From assembly GCA_030053925.1 (NCBI GenBank), contig JASGCX010000020.1, positions 9,503 to 50,332 on the forward strand: DNA of 40,830 nucleotides, written 5' to 3'. A program made the position numbers and the translations under genes. The DNA is from Flavobacterium sp. (GTDB lineage Bacteria; Bacteroidota; Bacteroidia; Chitinophagales; Chitinophagaceae). The notes below the pieces were generated by a model, which saw only the letters and a list, made by a program, of their open reading frames with translations, was not told the DNA's origin and searched no databases. Positions 33,986 to 40,830 of this stretch are shown in pieces. How positions within the stretch are numbered: the stretch's first letter is position 1; each line of letters starts with the position of its first letter.

Positions 33986-34699
33986 ATGCAAGCAATCATT
34001 CTCGCCGGCGGCCTTGGTACTAGATTAAGAAGCGTTATTAACCAACAGCCCAAAGTACTGGCCCCTGTAGCTGGAAAGCCTTTTTTATACTGGTTAATCA
34101 CCTATTTACAAAAGCAAGGCGTTAACAACTTTGTATTTTCATTAGGTTATTTACATGAACAGGTAGAACTGTTTTTAATGGATGAATTTCCTGCACTTAA
34201 CTATCAAGTTGTTATAGAAGATGAACCTTTGGGCACTGGTGGTGCTATTAAATTATGTTTAAATTTTTGTAATGAAGAAGATATAATACTTGCTAACGGT
34301 GATACCTTTTTTGAATTAGATATTGATGCTTTTTATAGAAACTTTATTGAAACATCTTCTAATTGTTCTATTGCACTTACACCCATGCAACATTTTGATA
34401 GATACGGATCTGTAACAATTACAAACGAAAACATTATTACTGAGTTTAATGAAAAAAGATACTGCGAAACTGGCCTGATTAATACTGGATTAGTTCTATT
34501 TAAGAAGTCTGTATTTGAAGCTAAAACTAGTTCTGTAGGCAACAAGTTTTCTTTTGAAAAAGATTTTATTGAACCTAATATATCAAATTTAAAGGTTACA
34601 GGTTTTATTACGGGTGGTTATTTTATAGATATTGGCATTCCTGAAGACTATCAAAAGGCGCAAACTGAATTATTGTCTATATTTGCCCATAAATTCTAG
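33986..34699 (+). CDS. hddC: D-glycero-alpha-D-manno-heptose 1-phosphate guanylyltransferase
   Basis: This 237-residue nucleotidyltransferase has the signature AIILAGGLGTRLRS (3-16), the PKVLAPVAGKPFLYWL segment with the catalytic Lys, VIEDEPLGTGGAIKLCL, and ANGDTFFELD for metal binding. The short length and the lack of a C-terminal beta-helix fit the HddC/RmlA-like short group. Together with gmhA and hddA it would complete GDP-D-glycero-alpha-D-manno-heptose, apart from the bisphosphate phosphatase. It starts 7 bases after the GT2 gene. The choice of guanylyl rather than another nucleotide is inferred from the neighbours. Confidence 0.88.
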   Translation: MQAIILAGGLGTRLRSVINQQPKVLAPVAGKPFLYWLITYLQKQGVNNFVFSLGYLHEQVELFLMDEFPALNYQVVIEDEPLGTGGAIKLCLNFCNEEDIILANGDTFFELDIDAFYRNFIETSSNCSIALTPMQHFDRYGSVTITNENIITEFNEKRYCETGLINTGLVLFKKSVFEAKTSSVGNKFSFEKDFIEPNISNLKVTGFITGGYFIDIGIPEDYQKAQTELLSIFAHKF

Positions 34700-34776
34700 T
34701 TTCTTATACATATCAAGATTATTGTAAGTTTTAAATAATAATTCAATTTGAAACTATACAATAAATAACAACTCAC

Positions 34777-35889
34777 ATGAAAGTAGCTCTAATTACAGGT
34801 ATTACAGGTCAAGATGGTGCATATTTAGCGGAATTATTGCTTAAAAAAGGCTATCAAGTACATGGTATTAAACGCAGAAGTTCGTTATTCAACACAGGAA
34901 GAATTGATCATTTTTATCAAGACCCACACATACCCGATCGTAATCTAGTTTTGCATCATGGCGATTTAACAGATAGTACCAATTTAATTCGTATTATCCA
35001 AGAAGTTCAACCAGACGAAATTTACAACTTGGCAGCTATGAGCCACGTACACGTAAGTTTTGAAGAACCAGAATACACAGCAAATGCCGATGGTATTGGC
35101 ACCTTGCGTATTTTAGAGGCGGTACGCTTATTGGGGTTGATTAAAAAAACCAAAATTTATCAAGCGTCTACATCCGAACTATACGGTTTAGTACAAGCGG
35201 TACCACAAAGCGAAACCACGCCTTTTTACCCTCGTTCACCTTATGCAGTAGCAAAATTATATGCTTATTGGATTACCGTAAACTATCGTGAAGCTTATGG
35301 TATGTATGCTTGTAACGGTATTTTGTTTAATCACGAAAGTCCATTACGTGGTGAAACCTTTGTTACTAGAAAAATTACCCGTGCCACTGCAAAAATAGCT
35401 TTGGGTTTGCAAGACACAATATATTTAGGTAATTTATCTGCTCGCAGAGATTGGGGTCATGCAAAAGATTATGTAGAAGGTATGTACTTGATTTTGCAGC
35501 AAGAAACACCAGAAGATTTTGTACTGGCAACTGGAGTAACTACCGAAATTAGAAACTTCGTTAAAATGTCTTTTGAACAAGTAGGTGTAGAAATTGACTT
35601 TAGAGGCGAAGGCGAAAACGAGGAAGCTTTTGTAGTAGCTTGCAAAGGCGAATACCAATTACCTAAAGGTAAGGTTGTTGTAAAAGTAGATCCACGTTAT
35701 TACCGCCCTACCGAGGTAGAATTATTAATAGGCGACCCTACAAAAGCAAATGAAAAGCTTGGTTGGAAACCTAAATACGATTTACAAGCATTAGTTACTG
35801 AAATGGTAGCTAGCGATTTAGATTTATTTAAGAAAGAGAAACACTTGCGTGACAACGGTTTTGCACACAAGAACGAATTTGAAAATTAA
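34777..35889 (+). CDS. gmd: GDP-mannose 4,6-dehydratase
   Basis: This 370-residue NADP-dependent short-chain dehydrogenase makes GDP-4-keto-6-deoxy-mannose. [24 protein letters not shown] is the cofactor site, STSELYG carries the catalytic Ser/Thr-Glu, and [12 protein letters not shown] holds the Tyr-x3-Lys. [19 protein letters not shown] is the Gmd signature loop, and [15 protein letters not shown] follows. The length is standard. A terminator separates it from fcl, the next enzyme in the pathway. Because a heptose set is adjacent, a GDP-heptose dehydratase role (DmhA-like) cannot be excluded, but Gmd is favoured by the presence of fcl and GT11. Confidence 0.95.
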   Translation: MKVALITGITGQDGAYLAELLLKKGYQVHGIKRRSSLFNTGRIDHFYQDPHIPDRNLVLHHGDLTDSTNLIRIIQEVQPDEIYNLAAMSHVHVSFEEPEYTANADGIGTLRILEAVRLLGLIKKTKIYQASTSELYGLVQAVPQSETTPFYPRSPYAVAKLYAYWITVNYREAYGMYACNGILFNHESPLRGETFVTRKITRATAKIALGLQDTIYLGNLSARRDWGHAKDYVEGMYLILQQETPEDFVLATGVTTEIRNFVKMSFEQVGVEIDFRGEGENEEAFVVACKGEYQLPKGKVVVKVDPRYYRPTEVELLIGDPTKANEKLGWKPKYDLQALVTEMVASDLDLFKKEKHLRDNGFAHKNEFEN

Positions 35890-35908
35890 GCTTACAATAT
35901 TTTAAAGG

Positions 35909-35937
35909 CAGCAGGAAACTTCATCCTGCTGTTTTTT
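35909..35937 (+). terminator. Rho-independent terminator between gmd and fcl
   Basis: CAGCAGGA and TCCTGCTG form a perfect 8-bp stem with a 7-base loop, followed by six T. It would end or attenuate the long transcript after gmd, so fcl may partly depend on read-through or its own promoter. Confidence 0.88.
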
Positions 35938-35964
35938 ATTTAACAAATAGCCAAACAACACAAC

Positions 35965-36897
35965 ATGGATAAGCAAGCTAAAATATATATTGCCGGCCAT
36001 AGAGGAATGGTTGGTAGTGCCATACAAAGGCAACTGGTAAAAGATAGGTACACCAATATTCTTATAAAAACATCTAAAGAATTAGATTTACGTAATCAGC
36101 AAGCTGTAAATGCTTTTTTTGAAGCCGAGAAGCCTCAATATGTGTTTTTAGCGGCGGCTAAAGTGGGCGGCATTGTTGCAAATAATACTTATAGGGCAGA
36201 TTTTATTTACGAGAATTTGATGATTGAAGCAAACATCATTCATGCAGCTTATGTAAATAAAGTTGAGAAGTTATTATTTTTAGGATCATCATGTATCTAT
36301 CCAAAACTAGCACCTCAGCCTTTGAAAGAAGAATATATACTAAGTGGTTATTTAGAACCAACCAATCAGCCTTATGCTGTGGCAAAAATTGCTGGTATTG
36401 AGTTGTGCGATAGTTATAGAGCACAATATGGTTGTAACTTTATTTCGGCAATGCCTACTAATTTGTATGGGCCAAATGACAATTACGACCTTCAAAACTC
36501 GCATGTGTTGCCCGCTATGTTGCGTAAGTTTATAACCGCAAAACGTAACAACTTGCCTAGCGTAGTGCTTTGGGGTACCGGCAGTCCTAAAAGAGAGTTT
36601 TTATATGTAGATGAAATTGCAGATGCATGTATGTTTTTAATGGATACTTATAACGAGCAAGGTCTTGTAAACATTGGCTGCGGTTACGATGTATCTATTA
36701 AAGAGTTGGCATTGCTTATTAAAGCAGTTGTTGGCTACCAAGGCGAACTTGTGTTTGATACATCTAAACCAGATGGTACACCTAGAAAATTGATGGATGT
36801 TACTAAAATTAATCAGCTTGGTTGGACTTCTAAAATTACACTAGAACAAGGTATTAGAATGGTGTATGAAGATATTAAAGACACTAAATGGGATTAA
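35965..36897 (+). CDS. fcl: GDP-L-fucose synthase
   Basis: This 310-residue bifunctional epimerase-reductase turns the Gmd product into GDP-L-fucose. It shows [18 protein letters not shown] for NADPH binding, [48 protein letters not shown] with the catalytic Ser and Cys, and [14 protein letters not shown] with Tyr-x3-Lys. [19 protein letters not shown] follows. It begins 75 bases after gmd, across a terminator. Its stop shares TTAA with the stop of the convergent gene 36894-38165. It provides the donor for the GT11 enzyme at 27383. Confidence 0.95.
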   Translation: MDKQAKIYIAGHRGMVGSAIQRQLVKDRYTNILIKTSKELDLRNQQAVNAFFEAEKPQYVFLAAAKVGGIVANNTYRADFIYENLMIEANIIHAAYVNKVEKLLFLGSSCIYPKLAPQPLKEEYILSGYLEPTNQPYAVAKIAGIELCDSYRAQYGCNFISAMPTNLYGPNDNYDLQNSHVLPAMLRKFITAKRNNLPSVVLWGTGSPKREFLYVDEIADACMFLMDTYNEQGLVNIGCGYDVSIKELALLIKAVVGYQGELVFDTSKPDGTPRKLMDVTKINQLGWTSKITLEQGIRMVYEDIKDTKWD

Positions 36898-38165
36898 TAT
36901 AAACGCAAAAGTTTGTTTAACCAAGTTTCTAGCTTGTTATTACTATCGCAAATAATGAGCATTGGTAGTAATAACATTACTTCAAAAAATACACGGTAAC
37001 GTACTAATGCACCTGCAAAAGGTACAGTATAACCAATCATTAAATAGTTAATTAAGGCTAAAAACAATAGCAGCATCGGTAATGGATGTTTAACTATTGT
37101 TTTTAGCCTTTTTATTTGTAGCAATGCAAGTACTATTATTATTAATACAAATAAAGTTTCTATTGCTGCAAATAGCAACAACGGGCTTTTAGCTTCGGTA
37201 ATATAAGGCCGTAAAAATGTATGGTTTATAGCATAAGGCAACACATTAGCGTAGCTAGAAAATGTACCTTCGAGTTGCGGTACAAACATATAAGAACCGC
37301 CCTCTAAGTGCAGAAAAGCCTCTTGCCTTTCGGCCATTTTTTGTGGTAGATTAAACCCATTTGGTCCCAAACTAGATAGAAAAAAAAGCGCAGCAAATAC
37401 TAAGGTACAAGCACTAAAAATATACAATGGTTTTACTTTAAAATATTTACAAGCTGTAAATGCAATTAGTACAGGTATTAACGATAAAGCAATAAAATTT
37501 CTTACAAGAAGTAGCAACCCAAAGTATAGAGCAGCTTTAGTAATGTGGCTTATTTTATTGTATTTACTATACTCAACAAAGTAGTACAAACAGCCGCTTA
37601 ACCCAATAAACGCTAGACCATCTTTTCTAATGCCACTTTGCCAAAAAACAAAGGGTAGAAAAAGAAAAATGATTACGAACGCAATAGATTTATTTTGAGA
37701 AAAATAATTGGTAAATAACTTGTAAAAAAAGTAATGCCCCCAAAAAGTAAGTAAATTAAAAAATAATACGTTGGTGTAATAATTACCTCTACTAAAAATG
37801 TTAAATACGGCAAGCAATTTTATTAAAATGTTGTACTGTAAATCTTTCCAATAGTTATTAGTAGTGTCAAAAAAAGTATTTGCTTGACTTTTGCTATATG
37901 AATGGGTAAATAAATCTTGCACAAACTGCCAAGGATGATGCGATAAGGTTTGATATTCTTCTAAAGATTGGCGGTGGTAAGACCAAGTATCATCGCCATT
38001 ATAAAATTTTAGAAACAAATAACCGTACGCACAACCAAGCATAAACTTAATAGTAAGTACTGCACTAGCTTGTTTAAAGCTTAAATTGATTGTTTTATTT
38101 TTTGTAAGAAAATAGAATAATGCTAGTGCAAGAACAAAATAGAATGGCAGCAGTAGTATCGTCAT
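36894..38165 (-). CDS. Polytopic membrane protein, polymerase/GT-C-like (family member C)
   Basis: This 423-residue protein has about eleven helices and is built like the proteins at 21324 and 24363. It has an acidic loop with aromatic residues ([14 protein letters not shown], 54-66), a [13 protein letters not shown] motif with Lys181-Asp182, a helix start [10 protein letters not shown], and a C-terminal [10 protein letters not shown] with RYR at 389-391. SGxxKD followed by a hydrophobic helix is typical of uncharacterised Bacteroidota membrane proteins in polysaccharide loci. It is on the opposite strand to fcl, downstream of the GT4 gene by 3 bases, so the two are co-transcribed. Polymerase, ligase or lipid-linked transferase are all possible. 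Confidence 0.65.
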   Translation of the reverse strand: MTILLLPFYFVLALALFYFLTKNKTINLSFKQASAVLTIKFMLGCAYGYLFLKFYNGDDTWSYHRQSLEEYQTLSHHPWQFVQDLFTHSYSKSQANTFFDTTNNYWKDLQYNILIKLLAVFNIFSRGNYYTNVLFFNLLTFWGHYFFYKLFTNYFSQNKSIAFVIIFLFLPFVFWQSGIRKDGLAFIGLSGCLYYFVEYSKYNKISHITKAALYFGLLLLVRNFIALSLIPVLIAFTACKYFKVKPLYIFSACTLVFAALFFLSSLGPNGFNLPQKMAERQEAFLHLEGGSYMFVPQLEGTFSSYANVLPYAINHTFLRPYITEAKSPLLLFAAIETLFVLIIIVLALLQIKRLKTIVKHPLPMLLLFLALINYLMIGYTVPFAGALVRYRVFFEVMLLLPMLIICDSNNKLETWLNKLLRLY

Positions 38166-38168
38166 ACT

Positions 38169-39287
38169 TTAATTTCTAAACATTGAATTTGCAAGTGCTT
38201 GCTCAATTACTTCATTCATTTTGGCACTTATTTTTTTGTAGCTATAGCGTTCTTGATAAAGGTGGCCGCTATTTTGCCCAAATGTAGCAATACTATTTTG
38301 TAAGTAGTAGCTTGTAATAAACTTGGCTAATGCAATTTCATCACCTACAGCAATGGTATTACCATTTTTTCCCTCGTCAATAATTTCTGTAATGCCACCA
38401 ACTTTTGTGGCTATAATGGGTTTGTGCTTTTGTATAGCCTCAATTAAAGCAATTGGTAAGCCTTCGTAAAAAGTGGGTAGAATCACAATATCGCAATGGT
38501 TATAGCAGTTATCTATATCGCTTACTTCACCAAGTAAATTTATATAAGGTGCTAGCTTGTATTGTTCAATTAATTGCTCAATATATTGCCTTTGTGGGCC
38601 ATCACCTGCAAATGTAAATTGAATATTAGGCAAGCTTTTTTGGTCAATAATATACTTAAGTGCCTTAATAGCAGTGTGGTGATCTTTTTGTTTTCTAAAG
38701 CACGCTACCATCAACACATTATTAAACAATGTGGTTTGGTATCCATTGTTATTTGATGGTTTGTGCATATTGGGGCAAACAAACACTTGTTTATCATTTA
38801 AACCCAACACTTGCTTGCCATAGCTAGCTGTGTGATTAGATACACAGAAATAACTATCGCTAAATGGTTTTAAACACCATTCGCTAAGCCTACCAAATAG
38901 TTGTTGATACCAAGGCGTTCCTTTTTCAAAAGACCAACCATGAACCGTAAAAATATTAGGTATTTTATTGCTATCGCAAACAATTCTTGCAATAATGCCA
39001 GCCTTGCTTGAATGAGAGATAACAATATCTGGTTGGTAGTTTAGTATAATTTGCTTTAAACTTTTACTAGCTGCAATATCCTTAAAAATGTTGTAGGTGT
39101 TTTTAAGTGTGGGCAAATGATGAACTTGTATGTTCATTGCTTCTATTTCAGCAGAAGCAATGCCTATTTCGCCACTTACTACTAAACATTCGTGATGGCG
39201 AGCTAAATGGTCTCTTATACTTTCTACAACATGACGCTGTGCACCATACATTTTGTCAAGTTGAGTAATAACGTGTAAAATCCGCAT
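38169..39287 (-). CDS. GT4 family glycosyltransferase
   Basis: This 372-residue retaining GT-B enzyme starts MRILHVITQLDKMYGAQRHVVE, with the glycine-poor but family-like acceptor domain (FTVHGWSFEKGTPWYQQLFGR, as in WaaG/PimA-like enzymes). The donor domain has VACFRKQKDHHTAIKAL, FTFAGDGPQRQYIEQL, and the E-x7-E motif in FYEGLPIALIEAI. No signal peptide or helix is present, so it acts at the cytoplasmic face. It is the first gene of a two-gene minus-strand unit with the membrane protein at 36894. Donor and acceptor are unknown. GIRKDG-type membrane proteins often neighbour such enzymes. Confidence 0.9.
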   Translation of the reverse strand: MRILHVITQLDKMYGAQRHVVESIRDHLARHHECLVVSGEIGIASAEIEAMNIQVHHLPTLKNTYNIFKDIAASKSLKQIILNYQPDIVISHSSKAGIIARIVCDSNKIPNIFTVHGWSFEKGTPWYQQLFGRLSEWCLKPFSDSYFCVSNHTASYGKQVLGLNDKQVFVCPNMHKPSNNNGYQTTLFNNVLMVACFRKQKDHHTAIKALKYIIDQKSLPNIQFTFAGDGPQRQYIEQLIEQYKLAPYINLLGEVSDIDNCYNHCDIVILPTFYEGLPIALIEAIQKHKPIIATKVGGITEIIDEGKNGNTIAVGDEIALAKFITSYYLQNSIATFGQNSGHLYQERYSYKKISAKMNEVIEQALANSMFRN

Positions 39288-39321
39288 TCGCTGTATAAAA
39301 TTATTCTAGTCTATTTTGAGC

Positions 39322-39329
39322 CAAAATTA
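39322..39329 (-). promoter_or_regulatory. -7 promoter element for the GT4 gene; 326-bp divergent region
   Basis: Minus strand reads TAATTTTG, an exact TAnnTTTG match 34 bases before the GT4 start. It overlaps an inverted repeat ATTTTG-AGC-CAAAAT at 39313-39327 that could be an operator. The rest of 39288-39613, up to the rfbB start, contains no gene; a weaker TATTTTTA near 39488 might serve rfbB. Confidence 0.5.
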
Positions 39330-39613
39330 AAGGGAATTGCTAATTAAATTGTTTTTAAGGAATAAAATAAACAATAGGCGATAAGATTACCATTCATTTA
39401 CTTCAGTTATTTTAACGATAGTACTATAGATAGGGTTGGCTTCACTTTTATTTCATTCATACATCTTCACGCAAAGTCTACTATTTTTACATCAGCAAGA
39501 TGGCGTTTTTATTAGCAATGTTTTGTGATAAGGTATTTTACTTAAAACCTACCAAATCGCTTATTTTGCAAGCCAATACACTTTTTAAAATACTAAAACC
39601 TACATCTAACTGT

Positions 39614-40666
39614 ATGAAAAATATACTAATTACTGGCGGTGCTGGCTTTATTGGCAGCCACGTTGTGCGTTTATTTGTTACCAAATATCCCCATTATAAC
39701 ATTGTAAATTTAGATGCACTTACCTATGCAGGCAATTTACAAAATCTACAAGATATTGATCAATTGGCTAACTACAGTTTTGAAAAAGTAAACCTGTTAA
39801 ACGTTGAAAGTTTGGTACAAGTGTTTAACAAACACCAAATTACCGATGTGATTCATTTAGCGGCAGAAAGCCATGTAGATAGAAGCATAGAAAGTCCGCT
39901 AGACTTTGTGCATACAAATATTATTGGTACAGTAAACTTGTTAAACGTAGCTAAAACCAAATGGGCAGCCGATTTTAGCAAGCATTTGTTCTATCATATT
40001 TCTACCGATGAGGTTTATGGTGCCTTAGGCGCAGAAGGTTTTTTTACCGAAACCACACCCTATCATCCAAATTCGCCTTACTCTGCAAGTAAAGCTGCGT
40101 CAGATCATTTTGTACGTGCTTATGCAGAAACTTACCATATTGAAACAGTGATTTCAAACTGTTCTAACAATTATGGGCCTTACCATTTTCCAGAAAAATT
40201 AATACCATTGTTTATCAATAATATCATAAACAAAAAGCCCTTACCAGTATATGGCGATGGCTTGTACACACGTGATTGGTTGTTTGTAAAAGACCATGCT
40301 ACCGCTATTGATGTTATTTTTCACAATGGTAAAGTGAATGGCACCTACAATATTGGCGGCTTTAACGAGTGGAAGAACATTGACTTGGTGAAACTACTTT
40401 GTGCTTTAATGGATAAGAAATTAGGTAGAAATGCAGGCGAAAGCGAACAATTAATTACTTACGTAAAAGACCGTCCGGGCCACGATAGACGCTATGCCAT
40501 AGATGCCACTAAACTGAATAAAGAATTGGGTTGGAAGCCTTCGGTAACTTTTGAAGAAGGGCTTGCGCAAACCATAGATTGGTATTTAGATAATACAGAA
40601 TGGTTAAACAACGTAACTAGCGGTAACTACGCAAAGTATTACGAAGCCATGTATGGAGATAGGTGA
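39614..40666 (+). CDS. rfbB: dTDP-glucose 4,6-dehydratase
   Basis: The ATG at 39614 (MKNILITGGAGFIGSHVVRL) gives 350 residues, the usual size. The open frame back to 39500 adds 38 residues of no family likeness before the Rossmann motif. Landmarks: YNIVNLDALTYAGNLQNL, HLAAESHVDRSIESP, STDEVYGALG with the catalytic Thr-Asp-Glu, YSASKAASDHFVRAY with Tyr-x3-Lys, and NCSNNYGPYHFPEKLIPL. It makes dTDP-4-keto-6-deoxyglucose for rhamnose or amino-deoxy sugars. No rfbA, rfbC or rfbD follows in the window, so the final sugar is unknown. Confidence 0.95.
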   Translation: MKNILITGGAGFIGSHVVRLFVTKYPHYNIVNLDALTYAGNLQNLQDIDQLANYSFEKVNLLNVESLVQVFNKHQITDVIHLAAESHVDRSIESPLDFVHTNIIGTVNLLNVAKTKWAADFSKHLFYHISTDEVYGALGAEGFFTETTPYHPNSPYSASKAASDHFVRAYAETYHIETVISNCSNNYGPYHFPEKLIPLFINNIINKKPLPVYGDGLYTRDWLFVKDHATAIDVIFHNGKVNGTYNIGGFNEWKNIDLVKLLCALMDKKLGRNAGESEQLITYVKDRPGHDRRYAIDATKLNKELGWKPSVTFEEGLAQTIDWYLDNTEWLNNVTSGNYAKYYEAMYGDR

Positions 40667-40727
40667 GTTATGTGCCATTTTACCGAAACACCCAAAACCG
40701 ACAAACTGACTGAAAATTAAAAATAAA

Positions 40728-40759
40728 TTTGCTTATTATAAGTACACATACTATATTTG
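40728..40759 (+). promoter_or_regulatory. Bacteroidota promoter, near-ideal
   Basis: TTTG at 40728-40731 is followed after 20 bases by TATATTTG at 40752-40759, a full match to the TTTG / TAnnTTTG consensus at correct spacing. The next start codon is 33 bases downstream at 40793. The stretch between the rfbB stop and this promoter has no terminator. Confidence 0.7.
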
Positions 40760-40792
40760 CACATACAATTTGATTAATTAAATAACTTTAGT

Positions 40793-40830
40793 ATGTGGAC
40801 AACGGAAGTAAGTTGTAAAACGACAGCAAC
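40793..40830 (+). CDS. 5' end of a probable SRPBCC-family gene (partial)
   Basis: Only 12 codons are visible before the window ends: MWTTEVSCKTTA. The M-W-T-x-E-x-S-x-x-T-x-A opening resembles SRPBCC (START-like, polyketide cyclase/AHSA1) proteins, which often begin this way and continue with SPE-x-I/V-W. The strong promoter just upstream supports a real gene. The family call rests on very few residues. Confidence 0.45.
   Translation, partial: MWTTEVSCKTTA

Noticed and set aside
39500-39613. N-terminal extension of RfbB from the ATG at 39500
   Set aside because: It adds 38 residues without similarity before the Rossmann motif; the ATG at 39614 begins exactly where the family begins.
1-40830. 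tRNA or rRNA genes
   Set aside because: No cloverleaf-like T-arm sequence or rRNA signature was noticed on either strand; a covariance search was not possible.

Overview
The window looks like chromosomal DNA of a Bacteroidota bacterium, probably near Chitinophagaceae/Sphingobacteriia. The DNA is AT-rich, Shine-Dalgarno sites are weak or absent, and several promoters match the Bacteroidota pattern TTTG-N(19-21)-TAnnTTTG. The gene content also fits: a DUF6629 protein, an MBL-rhodanese fusion, fused IcmF, and an SLBB exporter with many repeats. The genus assignment is inference.

Layout. Positions 1-299 hold an 82-bp tandem repeat that stops about 10 bases before a nucleoid-associated protein gene. 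Positions 310-18578 are mostly housekeeping and metabolic genes in small units: a methyltransferase-like membrane protein, a DUF6629 protein and an aldo/keto reductase; a small Cys/Lys-rich secreted protein and phosphatidylserine decarboxylase; tsaB, an ArsR regulator and a CstB-like persulfide dioxygenase-rhodanese; ridA facing a galM-galK pair; a divergent icmF (acyl-CoA mutase fused to its GTPase chaperone); a beta-carbonic anhydrase beside a SulP transporter (likely bicarbonate uptake); and a DUF5009/HGSNAT-like membrane acyltransferase.

Positions 18863-40666 form a large surface-polysaccharide locus. It contains an SLBB outer-membrane export protein with six SLBB repeats, a Wzz-like chain-length protein, a MurJ/Wzx-like flippase, several glycosyltransferases (DUF6492, GT11 fucosyltransferase, GT2, GT4) and methyltransferases. 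Nucleotide-sugar enzymes are also present: a GDP-D-glycero-alpha-D-manno-heptose set (GmhA, HddA, HddC; no GmhB seen), Gmd plus Fcl for GDP-L-fucose, and RfbB (dTDP-glucose dehydratase). Gmd and Fcl would supply the donor for the GT11 enzyme. The central part (about 21.3-34 kb) is visibly more AT-rich than its flanks, as expected for an exchangeable serotype cassette.

Two observations stand out. First, three multi-pass membrane proteins in the locus (21324, 24363, and 36894 on the minus strand) share a K-E/D loop motif and a C-terminal R-Y-R, and look like one family of polymerase/GT-C-type enzymes. Second, a 758-bp stretch covering the 3' part of the fucosyltransferase gene and the 5' end of the next methyltransferase gene is repeated exactly 1583 bp downstream without indels. 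It has an identical core of about 494 bp between diverged flanks, and an unrelated methyltransferase gene lies between the copies. This is the expected scar of single-crossover insertion plus gene conversion. The window ends in the first codons of a probable SRPBCC-family gene with a near-ideal promoter.
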